64,000 bases of DNA from contig OZ023265.1 in the NCBI GenBank assembly GCA_964006375.1, forward strand, positions 150,388,769 to 150,452,768. Direction: 5' to 3'. The stretch's first letter is position 1; every line of letters starts with the position of its first letter. The position numbers were made by a program, and so were the translations under genes. The DNA is from Tillus elongatus (lineage: Eukaryota; Arthropoda; Insecta; Coleoptera; Cleridae). Shown piece after piece: positions 41,670 through 53,456 of this stretch. The notes under the pieces are model-generated. The model was not told the origin of the DNA, searched no databases, and was given only the letters and a program-made list of their open reading frames with translations.

Positions 41670-41876
41670 TGTCACATTTGTCTATGAGAATTTGTTATTT
41701 CTATGGTCAGATATTTCTAGAAGGGACCAGAAGTGACAGGTGTGGAAAAGTGTAGAAGATCTAGAATCTCTATGGTGAGTATAGACGAACGGTACATAGA
41801 GTTAGTTAGTTCAGTATTAAGTCGGTGTGGTGTAGAATAAGTGATCATAGAGTATTAAGCGAGTCAGAAGTAAGTA
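41670..41876 (+). repeat. 3' LTR of the Gypsy-type element, truncated
   Basis: Begins TGTCACATTTGTCTATGAGA and matches the 5' LTR until GAGTCAGAAGTAAGT. A TA-core terminus (GGACGCAGCAAGTGCG) then starts. The missing ~230 bp of LTR are not found after the far end of that element (53456). Confidence 0.8.
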
Positions 41877-42996
41877 TGGACGCAGCAAGTGCGTTATGGT
41901 AGTGAATTTTCACAAAAATGTTTTTAATAGCAAATATGAGTTTTTTTTTTAAAGAAAGCAGGCATCAAATTTGGTTACCAGTACAACCTATATATTAGAA
42001 ACAATGTGCCATGTTTCGTCAAAATAACTTTATTGTTTTAAAATGTACAAAAATTTCCGAAAGTAAACTTAAAATGTTACCGAATAAACTGGTTTCTTGG
42101 CCAACGGACCTTATAGGTTAATAACAAATTGAACTATTCAATTTTGAAGCATTTACTTAAAATTCTCTACCATAACGCACATGCTGCGTCAATAAATTCT
42201 TTTCTTACAAAAATGCATTATATTTCGATGGAAAATGCAAAAATGCAATAACATAAGGCGTTTTTGATTAACAAAAAAAAAAAAAGGAAAATCTGTATCA
42301 CCAACGACTGTGATGGTAGAAATAATTTCTTAAGATGTAGCTCAAGACACCCTATAATTAATGTATCGATTTTTTTTTTGTATTTTGTATAGTAACGGAT
42401 ATATTGGGGATTGAGTTTTACGAAAATTCGCCAAACATTATATACCATTAAACAATAAACTCCATAGCTGAAACTACTGCCAAAACGTCAGAGAAAGGGT
42501 CTATTTGAAATTAATTTTCTGGAAATATTTTGGTAAAATGAAGGACAATGACGATTGAAGCTAAGACTTCAGGGTTTGTAAAACATTCTTCTTGCGACAT
42601 TTTCTTTACATAACTCGTATTAGTTTCATGTTATTTGCCTAAGTGTTGCCAATTTTGACGTTTTAAATCGCGACTTTAACGTTTTGAGCACAACCCAATT
42701 TTTTTTCTTTAAATGCCTATAACTTTTTTGTCATTAAACTTACACAGCTAAATTTTTGTACATAATTTACTTTTAATGATATAAACTCGCCTACCAAATT
42801 TGGTTTCCGTTAATTTGTTATTTCCAGAGATATAAAAATTTTCCGAAAAAGAACACAAAATTTTCCGGGAAACACCGGGCCGCTTTTCCAGGCTAACGAA
42901 CTTACCCAAGCCACTTACAAAATGAAGGTACTCACCAAATTTGATCAAAATCGACCCATTATTTTTTGAGTTATCGGTGTGATACATACATATATA

Positions 42997-43714
42997 CAGG
43001 GTTGTCCAATAAGCGCGCGTCGGTCCATAGATACTAAACCGTTGTACTTGATAAAAATATTCTCAATGAAACTTATAACGTGTGACCTTTGCTACAACCC
43101 AAAATTATTTTAAAGTATACAGGGTACACAATAACAGAGTAATACCAAAAATTATATTTTTCTTAAATGGGATACTATAGTTTTTTATGTTGTAGATGAA
43201 GCTTCTGTAAGTTATATATTCAACTAAAAATTTGTAAGATTGTCAAATGTAATGTTGCTGAGTTATTAATTATTTTTTTAAAATTTTGTCAAAAAAATAT
43301 TTTTTTCAGACTTATATCTCTGCTACTGTTTGTTAGTTACCCTGAAAAATTTACGTGCAGTCTAATATTAGCCTAGTTCATCCTGAACGGTCTTTACATT
43401 TGGATTCGTTCATACAGGGTGTTCAAAATTTATCTTCAAACATCCCTACATTCACCTTCATTTTAATTGAATTTATTAAATACAACACCCTGTATATTAT
43501 TTTGCCGTTAGAAAGCTTACAGTGTGCTCATTCAGAAAATACCATGTTTGCCGTATCTATATCAACCTACTTTTGAGATATTAAGCTGAAATGAGCAGGC
43601 GACCCATCTAACTGGAACCACATCTGACTCAATAGTTGTAGTGGTATGTATGGAGAAACTTTTTATCAAGTACAACGGTTTACTAACTATGGACCGACGC
43701 GAGCTTATTGGACA

Positions 43715-43720
<6 letters not shown>
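42997..43720. mobile_element. MITE with CAGGGTTGTCCAATAAG termini inside (TA)n
   Basis: The left end CAGGGTTGTCCAATAAGCGC and inverse right end GCTTATTGGACAACCCTA, with GCGTCGGTCCATAG and ACCGTTGTACTTGATAAAAA, form a TIR of about 65 bp. TA flanks both sides. Inside are further mariner-like ends (TACAGGGTGTTC at 43412 and AACACCCTGTA at 43486), suggesting a smaller nested unit. It has no transposase. Confidence 0.85.
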
Positions 43721-43811
<91 letters not shown>

Positions 43812-43813
<2 letters not shown>

Positions 43814-45322
43814 CTATAGATAGCAAATAATAGGAAATATTACGAAATTTTAATAGGAAAACGGGAAATTTATGCATACTAGTATATATAAAATAAGTGT
43901 ATACATCCTAATGTAGCAATGAAAGAGTTTTGGCAGGAGATGTCAACGCCCGACATGAATGTCAGTGACCCATGTAGCAACCCTCGATGTTAAGTTACAT
44001 TCGAGTAATAAAAAATTATATATTCTAGAAATATCCACAAAGAAACCAAGAACAATGCTTCAGTTTTGTAGGGAGAATGAGATTGTAGATAATATAATTG
44101 TAGTTCTGTTGATTTTATTGTATAAGAAAAAATAGATATGACCAAGCTAGCTAAAGACTCACCATATTAAAAGAGCGGAGGTTATTTGTAAAAAACAGAA
44201 GTTTGTGTAGTATTAAGTTAAGGTGCGTCAGAAAAAAAACGTAAAAAGACGTTAAAGGTTTGACGGAAAATTTAAACACAGGTGGTGTGACGAACAATAG
44301 CGTTTTTTCACCTGTAGGAGAGTTAATAAAAGCAACGGTCCGAGATGGTCCGGGGTTGTCTTGTCTTTTCCATCCAGTGAATTCATCAGTATCACTTTAC
44401 CAGACCAGGTGATCATCGTCATAACTAAGATTCCAGAGTGCATCGAAGTGAGGGTATAAAACACCTCCAGAGTGCTACGACTATGGAATAAATATATCAA
44501 TATGTTAACGAAGTAAATCCGTTAATAATCAATGGCATGGACAAATGAGAAAGATAATAATAATTAATCAAGGTCCGTATTAATGGAAGAACAATAAATA
44601 ATCCAATGGAAAATATGTCAGTAAGTGTTACCTTTTCTTAAATTGACCAGTGCGGGTTGAATTTCACCATTTTTACAGCACCAATCAAATATTTTTGTGC
44701 TAATAAATTTCAAAAACAAAAATTTTTTTTGAAATAAACGGAAAGAGACCGTGATCTCCGTAGAATTATCGATGTATATTGATTATGTAGTATCCATGTT
44801 TAATTAATTGTGTAATTAGTTATAATGTTACCAGAATGTTTTTTTTTAATAGGATTTTTCAAGTTATATTTATGTAAAGAATGTTTTAAAATATCTCTTT
44901 GTATTTAACAAATGTCATATCGGCACAGTTAAATGTTTTAATAGGATTTTTCAATTTATGTTTATGTATTGAATGCTTTAAACGTTTCTGTTTGTATTTA
45001 ATGTGTGTCAAATAGACACCGTAAAATTTGTGTAATGAATTAAATGGAATGTATAACAGATTGTAATTAACGGAAGTATTGTTTTTGGTTGATATTTAAT
45101 CAGCAAAATTGTTATATAGCCATCTGTGCAAAGCGATAGTAATTTTGATCAAGTGAAAATCAATAAATGAATTTAAATAACACATATTAGTGAATTTTAA
45201 TTAGTAGAAGCTAGCTGTAATTATAAGGAACCCAACCTGATGATTAGGACATATGTTCTCAGCTCTATAATAAATTTTTGCAGGTATATACTACCCATAA
45301 AATAAAGTAGAATACCATAGCA
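43812..45322 (+). repeat. 5' LTR (1511 bp)
   Basis: Starts at TG directly after (TA)n and ends CA directly before AAATGGCGCCC. Differences from the 3' LTR include AAATAATAGG against AAATGATAGG near 43830 and one-base changes in homopolymers near 44240, 44725 and 44840. No open frame is convincing. Confidence 0.9.
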
Positions 45323-45325
45323 AAA

Positions 45326-45740
45326 TGGCGCCCAAGTCGTGGGACTTCTAGAAAAATTTGACCTAAAAAGAACATGATTAAAAATTTTTCTTTGTGTGCA
45401 AAAATAAATTTAATTTCAAATAAAATAAACGTTGCAGGTCGCCACATAGCAAAATGGCGCCGCAACTAAAGGGCTTTAAAAAAAATACATAATCATATAA
45501 TTATCAAAATTTTTTTTTGGTCTAAGTTAATGTATTTTCATAGAGAAAAAAAAATTAGTTTCAAACCATCATAACTTAAAATCAAGTTGGTCCGCCAAGA
45601 AAATAGCAAAATGGCGGCCCAACAGTGGTGCTTTAAAAATTTTTTTGTGCCAAAAATAAAAATATTTTCATAGAAAATTTTAATAAAATAAACATTTGTT
45701 CGCAATATAGCACATGATTGGCACAAATACAGGGTTTCTG
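45326..45740 (+). repeat. Leader with three PBS-like repeats
   Basis: The junction word ATAGCAAAATGGCGCC occurs at the LTR end (45317), and recurs as CATAGCAAAATGGCGCCGCA at about 45447. A third form, ATAGCAAAATGGCGGCCCAA, lies at about 45603. Only the first abuts the LTR and is the likely priming site. A fainter fourth copy, ATATAGCACATGATTGGCAC, lies near 45705. Confidence 0.75.
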
Positions 45741-46078
45741 TTAAATTTTAATAAAATTTTAATTACGTTAGAATAAAGCAAATTTTCATAAAAACGTAAT
45801 AGTATTTTAATACAAGGGATTTAGAAGTAAACCAATTTTAAATAAATTAGCACGACTCATTTAAATACAGTAAACTTAAATAAATCAATTCAACCGATTT
45901 ATTGAAAATTAGCAAAAATTCTAATACCGTATGATATTTTAATATATGAAACAGTAAGTTGCACACATAACCAATGGTTTTATGAAAAATAAATATAGGT
46001 GGTGTATTTGAAAGGGTCAAAGCTTAGAAAGGGGGACAATTAAATTTTAAATTCACAAGGAAATTAAATAAATCAAGC

Positions 46079-47014
46079 TTGAACATGTCCGGGGAAAAAC
46101 AGTTAGAAAGTGAAAAACCAATTGGGCAAGAATCAAAAATGGAGAAATTATTCGCCGTCTTGTTCAAGAAAATCGAAGAAAACAACAACAAAATTTCCGA
46201 ATGGAGAAAAGAAATAAATAATAAATTCGAAGAAAACAAAAATGAAATTAAACAAGATATGGGCAAGTTGGAAAAACAAGAAAACAAAACGGAGATTTTA
46301 ACAGAAGTGAATAAAATTTATCAACTGGATACTGAGGTAACAGTAACGCTAGAAAAATGCCAAGAAAGCCATGAAATAATCAAGACGGAACTGGACACGG
46401 TAATACAGTCGTGCCGTGACGAAATACAGGAAGAAACGGAAATGATGAGGTACGACATTAAAAAGGTCGAAACGCGTGTGGAGCCAATTGACGGAAATGA
46501 AGCCCGAGTCGAGCAGGAAACTGAGGAACAACTAATTAAAATCGAAGAAAATATACCAGAAACAAGCCCAGAAAAATACATAGAAGAGGAATTACTACCG
46601 GACGAAAATATACTAGAAATGAGCCCGGAAAAATTCGTATATACTGCCGAAGAAAAATTAATAAGGGCAACACATTATTTTTACTGTATCAAAATTGAAA
46701 GTGACCAGAAACATGAAACTATGCTTCAATGTAATAAAAATTATGCAGAAAATAATAGCAATAGCCGCAATTATAAATTTAGAAACCTTTTCGTTAAAAA
46801 CAATAATTTTCACGATGAATACAAATTCAGTCATAGTCAGAAATTTTATAAAAACAAAGATTCTGGAAATTATAATAAATTTAAAAGGTATGAGCCGGAA
46901 CTTAAGAACAGACATATTTGGCATAATAATGTAAATAATAAGACACGTCATTGCAACTATAGCAATTTTAATTTCGAAAGTAAAAAGCAAAAATTTAAGA
47001 TAAAGAAAAATTAA
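46079..47014 (+). CDS. Gag-like protein of the LARD-like element, 311 aa
   Basis: An uninterrupted open frame starting MNMSGEKQLESEKP. Residues 20-150 are rich in K and E with a heptad-like coiled-coil character (LFAVLFKKIEENNNKISEWR). The middle is acidic (EEQLIKIEENIPETSPEKY, with a second SPEKF repeat). The last 90 residues are rich in N, K and aromatic residues (NYNKFKRYEPELKN) and strongly basic, as a nucleic-acid-binding tail might be. There is no zinc knuckle. I do not recognise a family; calling it Gag rests on its place just after the leader. Confidence 0.6.
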   Translation: MNMSGEKQLESEKPIGQESKMEKLFAVLFKKIEENNNKISEWRKEINNKFEENKNEIKQDMGKLEKQENKTEILTEVNKIYQLDTEVTVTLEKCQESHEIIKTELDTVIQSCRDEIQEETEMMRYDIKKVETRVEPIDGNEARVEQETEEQLIKIEENIPETSPEKYIEEELLPDENILEMSPEKFVYTAEEKLIRATHYFYCIKIESDQKHETMLQCNKNYAENNSNSRNYKFRNLFVKNNNFHDEYKFSHSQKFYKNKDSGNYNKFKRYEPELKNRHIWHNNVNNKTRHCNYSNFNFESKKQKFKIKKN

Positions 47015-48601
47015 TCTGCATGAATTTGATCGAATCCGATATGACCTAAGCAATGAAAAGGATAATCGCATGCCGAATAGACGAATTATAATGTACAAAA
47101 TAAATAATGAAATTACCAGACAAAGAAATTTCTCCTAAAATAAATAAAATTGATTAGTTAGAACTATATGACGAAAAGTTGGTCAATTTAAAATACAAAT
47201 AACCCGAAGAATTTATACCCTGAGTACAGAAAATATAACAAGTAGGCATTTAAATAACCCGAAGAATTTATACCCTGAGTACAGAAAATATAACAAGTAG
47301 GCATTTAAATAACCCGAAGAATTTATACCCTGAGTATAGAAAATAAAACAAGTAGCCATTTAAATAATGACCCAAAGAAATACGAATCAGAAAAGCGAAA
47401 TTTCATAAGAAAATTTAAATGATAATAAATAAGGAGCAATGCTCGAATTAGATGCAGTTATTGGATAAGTCAATTAATATAATCATAATTCAACGGTAGA
47501 AAGGGGGAAATAAGTTAAAATAAAATAGAAAATTATTATTATTATTATTGAGTAATAGGAAACATGGAATCAGTAGACGAGAAAAATATGTAAAAGGTCT
47601 AAAAGACAGAAACCGGTTAAGTACCGAGAAATAATTATAATTAGCAAAAAGATAGAATATATAAGGGTCGGATTGATAGGAAAGAATTTGTATAGATGGT
47701 GTAGCGATAAGATTGAAATATGAAAAAGGTGAAGTAAAATGATTAACGATACAAAGATATCGGTCATTTAAAATGAAGTATAGTATATGGGCGATCCCAA
47801 AGAGGTCGGTCCCGAACTATTGAAGTATATATGTGAAGTAGAATGATTAACGATACAAAGATATCGGTAATTTAAAATGAAGTATAGTATATGGGCGATC
47901 CCAAAGAGGTCGGTCCCGAATTATTGAAAGTATATAGAATGAATAATAAAAATATAATATGATGCAAGTAATAGTGAAATATGTATAGGGGGTATGTGAA
48001 AAGTCAGAAGTAGGGAGACCGTATATGTTATGTAGAAAAGATAAATTATTAGAAGTTGATAAATAAAAGAAGTATTATATAGTCCTATTCCATGGTAGTA
48101 TAAAGATATAATAATTTAGCATAATGAAATAAGATTGAAAGAAAAGAAACCCCATAAAAATATGACAAATAAAAATACCAATAACTGTCATTTATTGAAA
48201 TGAATTCTGAGGGAACGTTAAATAAGTCGAAATAACCAGGGGATGGCATAAATTTAGATCATAAAGAACAATCAATTGATTTGCCAAAAGAGAGAAATAT
48301 ATAAAACCAATTGGTGAGCCATAAAAAGCGGTGTTGAATAAAATAAAATGTTTTAATTATTAAAGTGTCATACAAGTCGATTATGAATTAAATTTAAGAG
48401 TTTTAATATTAGAATGTCATGAAAGGCAATTTTAAATAAAATAAAGGGTTGTAATGATTGAAATGTCATAAAAGTCGATTTAGAATAAAATAAAATTTTG
48501 GAATGTCAAAAAAGGCGATTTTGAACAAAATATTTTAGTCAATGAATAAAGATGATCTGACTAGCAAACAGTATCCAGACTCACTTTTAGAAAGGGGGAA
48601 T
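47015..48601 (+). repeat. Non-coding interior with tandem repeats
   Basis: A unit of about 55 bp (AATAACCCGAAGAATTTATA) occurs three times at 47197-47360. A unit of about 104 bp (GATACAAAGATATCGGT, then GGGCGATCCCAAAGAGGTCG) occurs twice at 47725-47935. A looser unit of about 60 bp (AATGTCATAAAAGTCGATT) recurs at 48340-48540. PPT-like words TAGAAAGGGGGA lie at 46024, 47497 and 48588; only the last precedes an LTR. Confidence 0.75.
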
Positions 48602-50110
48602 TGCTATAGATAGCAAATGATAGGAAATATTACGAAATTTTAATAGGAAAACGGGAAATTTATGCATACTAGTATATATAAAATAAGTGTATACATCCTA
48701 ATGTAGCAATGAAAGAGTTTTGGCAGGAGATGTCAACGCCCGACATGAATGTCAGTGACCCATGTAGCAACCCTCGATGTTAAGTTACATTCGAGTAATA
48801 AAAAATTATATATTCTAGAAATATCCACAAAGAAACCAAGAACAATGCTTCAGTTTTGTAGGGAGAATGAGATTGTAGATAATATAATTGTAGTTCTGTT
48901 GATTTTATTGTATAAGAAAAAATAGATATGACCAAGCTAGCTAAAGACTCACCATATTAAAAGAGCGGAGGTTATTTGTAAAAAACAGAAGTTTGTGTAG
49001 TATTAAGTTAAGATGCGTCAGAAAAAAAAACGTAAAAAGACGTTAAAGGTTTGACGGAAAATTTAAACACAGGTGGTGTGACGAACAATAGCGTTTTTTC
49101 ACCTGTAGGAGAGTTAATAAAAGCAACGGTCCGAGATGGTCCGGGGTTGTCTTGTCTTTTCCATCCAGTGAATTCATCAGTATCACTTTACCAGACCAGG
49201 TGATCATCGTCATAACTAAGATTCCAGAGTGCATCGAAGTGAGGGTATAAAACACCTCCAGAGTGCTACGACTATGGAATAAATATATCAATATGTTAAC
49301 GAAGTAAATCCGTTAATAATCAATGGCATGGACAAATGAGAAAGATAATAATAATTAATCAAGGTCCGTATTAATGGAAGAACAATAAATAATCCAATGG
49401 AAAATATGTCAGTAAGTGTTACCTTTTCTTAAATTGACCAGTGCGGGTTGAATTTCACCATTTTTACAGCACCAATCAAATATTTTTGTGCTAATAAATT
49501 TCAAAAACAAAAATTTTGTTTGAAATAAACGGAAAGAGACCGTGATCTCCGTAGAATTATCGATGTATATTGATTATGTAGTATCCATGTTTAATTAATT
49601 GTGTAATTAGTTATAATGTTACCAGAATGTTTTTTTTAATAGGATTTTTCAAGTTATATTTATGTAAAGAATGTTTTAAAATATCTCTTTGTATTTAACA
49701 AATGTCATATCGGCACAGTTAAATGTTTTAATAGGATTTTTCAATTTATGTTTATGTATTGAATGCTTTAAACGTTTCTGTTTGTATTTAATGTGTGTCA
49801 AATAGACACCGTAAAATTTGTGTAATGAATTAAATGGAATGTATAACAGATTGTAATTAACGGAAGTATTGTTTTTGGTTGATATTTAATCAGCAAAATT
49901 GTTATATAGCCATCTGTGCAAAGCGATAGTAATTTTGATCAAGTGAAAATCAATAAATGAATTTAAATAACACATATTAGTGAATTTTAATTAGTAGAAG
50001 CTAGCTGTAATTATAAGGAACCCAACCTGATGATTAGGACATATGTTCTCAGCTCTATAATAAATTTTTGCAGGTATATACTACCCATAAAATAAAGTAG
50101 AATACCATAG

Positions 50111-50112
<2 letters not shown>
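48602..50112 (+). repeat. 3' LTR (1511 bp)
   Basis: Direct repeat of 43812-45322, preceded by the polypurine tract and followed directly by ATATATAT. Confidence 0.92.
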
Positions 50113-50176
<64 letters not shown>

Positions 50177-50949
50177 GGTGATTGCTGTGAACTGCTCATT
50201 AGAAGTTTATGACCTTCTCATCCGATTAGACAGCTGAAAATTTGGATTCGGCCATTATACGTCATTCCCATTCTGATTAAAATAGTTGCACTACTCTAGC
50301 ACTTCCGGTTATACCGGAAGTTGCTACCAACTTTGTTATTTTAAATGAAACACCCTGTACATTTTTGCATTTTCAGAAAGATGATCCAATTTGGGATAGA
50401 TTTGATGTAGTACTTTCTGCACCTAGCGTTATTAGTTTTTGAAATATTGGCGATTTTTGAAAAATATTTGTTATCACAGCTCTTTTTATAATTTGATATA
50501 TCCTGTGTGTAAATCTAGAAAATATATTTTTGGACAATAGATTGCTGATAACTATGTCTTGCAAAATTATTGGAATAAAAATCTATTTTTTATACAGGGT
50601 GTACGATAACAGCCTGACAAAATATCGAAATTCAAGCGGGTATAACTTGATTTTTTCAAATCGAACACCCTATATATTTTTATTCCAAAGCATTTTTCAG
50701 ACATAACTTTGCAACTTTTATAAACTATGTCCTATACCTAAATAGCATAATTTCTGAGTTATCCACCACTCCAACGAGGAATCTATATTGGAATTTATAC
50801 ATGAGTTCGTTTATGGAAATAGGAGGCTTTTGTTGCAATGTCAGGCGAAAAAACTGAAATTTGACACATAGTTTAATTTAGTGACAGCAGTAAAATTAGT
50901 AACTTGCTTTTGTTAAAGGCGCGATAGGAAGTAGAATACGCTACCTGTA

Positions 50950-51864
50950 ATGAAGATATCATGTATTATTCATTATTCACGGTGACTGCAATAGAATTAT
51001 TGAAAGAACATGTCGTGCATTCAATGAAAAGTTTCCTAACTCGGCACCTTTGGGCAGACACCGGTTCAAGAGCCTTCAATCAAAGTTTTCAAGGTATGGA
51101 AGTATAACATCAAGACGAGTAATTTGTAGAGGCACACTTGAAGATGAGGAAACATGCCAAGTCACAGTTCTTGCATACTTTCATGCAATGCCAACAAATT
51201 CTAGAAATGCGTCTAGTGACTTAGACATGCCTTACTGGATCATTCAACAAATATTGAAGAAGCACAAAATGCATAATTTCTCTTTTATTCCCGTGCAACA
51301 CCTCCGTGTTAGTGACTACGAGATGCGGATAAATTATTGCGAACACCTACTGATACGAGTGCAGGAAGATCCTACATTCTTGAGCAAAATAATCTGGACT
51401 GATGAGTCTAACTTTGGCAGAGAGGGTTTGCGAAATATGAAAAATCAGCATTACTCGGCAGCTAAAATCTGCATATGACACGAACTAGGAATTTCCAGCA
51501 GAGATTCAGTTGTAATTTTTTCTGCATGATAATGGACGACCGAGTGTGTTTTCATATTTACCATGGCACGCTCACGCCTGAGAAGTATATTCAGATCCTG
51601 AGAACAGTGGTGATGCCATTTGTGGAGAGTCTATCTTTAAATTCATCACTCAATTGTTGGTACCAGATGGACGGGGCTCCAACGCACAATACCATAGGTG
51701 TGTATCATCAGTTAAATGATATATTTTATGACAGATGGATAGGCAGAAACGGCCCTTGGCACTGGCCAGCAAGATCGCCGGACTTGACACCTTGTGATTT
51801 TTATATGTGGAGTATAATAGACTCCAAGGTTTATGAGGTGCATGTCCAATCTAAAGAGGAATAA
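50950..51864 (+). pseudogene. Mariner-type transposase, frameshifted
   Basis: Broken frames start around IERTCRAFNEKFPNSAPLG and continue in the 142-residue frame 51050-51478 with the first catalytic aspartate in IIWTDESNF. A stop at 51476 and a shift lead to 51475-51864. That frame contains CWYQMDGAPTHN (second aspartate) and ARSPDLTPCDFYMW (third), 41 residues apart. The C-terminal part reads on only in another frame. Confidence 0.8.
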
Positions 51865-52279
51865 TCCAACGCATAACGCAAGCTTTTACCGAGTTAGATC
51901 CAGAGGAGATACGAAGAACGACCACCGCTGGAGTACATTCAAGAATTTCAGAGTGTTTGAACCAAAACGTAAGTCACATTGAACAATTACTTTGAATTTT
52001 TCAGCTCTGGTTCCATCACAAGTTGTTTTCTTTTCCCCGTTCACTGTATATAATCTAATCTAGCGTAACTTTATTCTATAAATAAGAATTAAATTCATTC
52101 AATCTTAGTGTATGATTGTCATGTTACTTTAATAGTTCTGCTATTATATTTTTACAACGATAAGGCCATAATAAATTGACGTTGTTTTTTTAACAGAACT
52201 TGCTTAATGTTTGAGCTATGATGAATCTGACAAGTGCGTTGGACTCTGGAGGACAAATTACACAAGGGTGGTTGGTTTT

Positions 52280-52518
52280 TAATAAGGGTCGTTGGCCAGG
52301 AAACTAGTTTTTTGGGAACATTTTAAGTTAGTTGCGAAACATTTTTGTACATGTTCAAACAATAATGTTATTTTGATGATATATGGTATATTGTTTCTAC
52401 TATATAGGTTATACTGGTAACCAAATTTAATGCTTGCTTTCTTTTAAAAAACACATATTTGTTATTTAAAATATTTTTATGAAAATTCACTACCATAACG
52501 CAGTTACTGCGTCCAGTC
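52280..52518 (+). mobile_element. TA-core element right-module fragment
   Basis: GGAAACTAGTTTTTTGGGAA, TATAGGTTATACTGGTAACC and the terminus CACTACCATAACGCAGTTAC/TGCGTCCAG, followed by TTTTT. It lies within the mariner-type element between transposase and right TIR. The terminal GCGTCCAGAC word is repeated once just after (52525). Confidence 0.65.
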
Positions 52519-53258
52519 TTTTTAGCGTCCAGACTTTTTAATATTGTTCTCAGATTGTCAGCGTGTCATCATGAATATAAAAAGAAACTGGATAATCCAA
52601 CGCCATGAAAACATTGTAATTAAAATTCTTTGCTGCGATATTAAATATATCACTTCAGGAAACTAACGATATCTCAGAAATTATGCTATCTAGGTATAGG
52701 ACATAGTTAATAAAAGTTGCAGAGTTATGTCTGTAAAATGCTTTAGAATAGAAATATATAGGGTGTTCTATTTGAAAAAATCAAGTTATACCCGCTTGAA
52801 TTTCGATATTTTGTCAGGCTATTATCGCACACCCTGTATAAAAAATAGATTTTTATTCCAATAATTTTGCAAGACATAGTTATCAGCAATCTGTTGTACA
52901 AAAATATATTTTCTAGATTTACACTTTACAAGGATATATCAAATTATAAAAAGAGCTGTGATAACAAATATTTTTAAAAAATCGCCAATATTTCAAAAAC
53001 TAATACCGCTAGGTGCAGAAAGTACTACATAAAATATATTCCAAATTGAATCGTCTTTCTGAAAATGCAAAAATATACAGAGTGTTTCATTTAAAATAAC
53101 GAAGCTGGTAGCGACTTCCGGTATAACCGGAAGTGCTAGAGTAGTGCAACTATCTTAATCAGAATGGGAATATCGTATAATGGCCGAATCCAAATTTTCA
53201 TCTGTCAAATCGGATGAGAAGGTCATAAACTTCTAATGAGCACTTTTCAGCAATCACC

Positions 53259-53340
<82 letters not shown>

Positions 53341-53456
53341 TGACACTGACCCCAGATATGCGTTCTAGGTGTCCTAGTTTGCGCTCATTTGAGAAAAGTT
53401 TTCAAAATTCAAAAGTCGTGATCTCTTCATTAGTGAATTTTTTAAAAGAAAATTCA

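Larger units (their letters stand above)
39255..41876 (+). mobile_element. Internally deleted Gypsy-type LTR retrotransposon
   Basis: The 5' LTR is 39255-39691 (TGTCACA...TAACA). A primer-binding site TGGTGTCAGAAGTGGGAT lies at 39694-39711. Gag occupies 39861-41210, a protease start lies at about 41214-41270, only the integrase C-terminus remains (41328-41654), and a polypurine tract AAGAGGGGGGGG lies before the 3' LTR at 41670. The 3' LTR is cut at 41876 by a TA-core terminus. Most of pol is missing. Confidence 0.85.
43812..50112 (+). mobile_element. Young non-autonomous LTR retrotransposon (LARD-like), 6.3 kb
   Basis: Two direct 1511-bp LTRs (43812-45322 and 48602-50112) begin TGCTATAGATAGC and end ACCATAGCA, and differ at only a handful of positions. 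A primer-binding site TGGCGCCCA follows the 5' LTR at 45326, and a polypurine tract TAGAAAGGGGGAA precedes the 3' LTR. The flanks are (TA)n, consistent with an ATAT target duplication. The 3.3-kb interior has a single gag-like open frame and non-coding tandem repeats; no protease, reverse transcriptase or integrase is seen. Confidence 0.9.
50174..53261 (+). mobile_element. Mariner-type (DD41D) transposon in (TA)n with ~600-bp TIRs
   Basis: Starts CAGGGTGATTGCTGTGAACT and ends with the inverse GAGCACTTTTCAGCAATCACCCTG. The TIRs extend to about 50780 and from about 52640. They contain inner pairs of mariner-like ends (CACCCTGTA at 50352, TACAGGGTGTACG at 50594, AACACCCTATA at 50664), mirrored on the right. 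A TA-core right-module fragment is inserted near 52280-52518. TA flanks both ends. Confidence 0.88.
41878..53456 (-). mobile_element. TA-core element exploded by three nested insertions
   Basis: The right end GGACGCAGCAAGTGCGTTAT starts at 41878 on the minus-strand sense, and the body runs to GTGATACATACATATATA at 42996. The left half (GACACTGACCCCAGATATGC, TTGCGCTCATTTGAG, terminal hairpin TTAGTGAATTTT/GAAAATTCACT) resumes at 53338-53456. Between them, each separated by (TA)n (43721-43810, 50113-50173, 53262-53337), lie a MITE, an LTR element and a mariner-type element. The host copy itself would be about 1.3 kb. Confidence 0.8.

Noticed and set aside
44252..44500. 82-residue minus-strand frame, repeated at 49043-49291
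   Set aside because: It occurs twice because it lies in the LTR; it has no domain and is closed on both sides.
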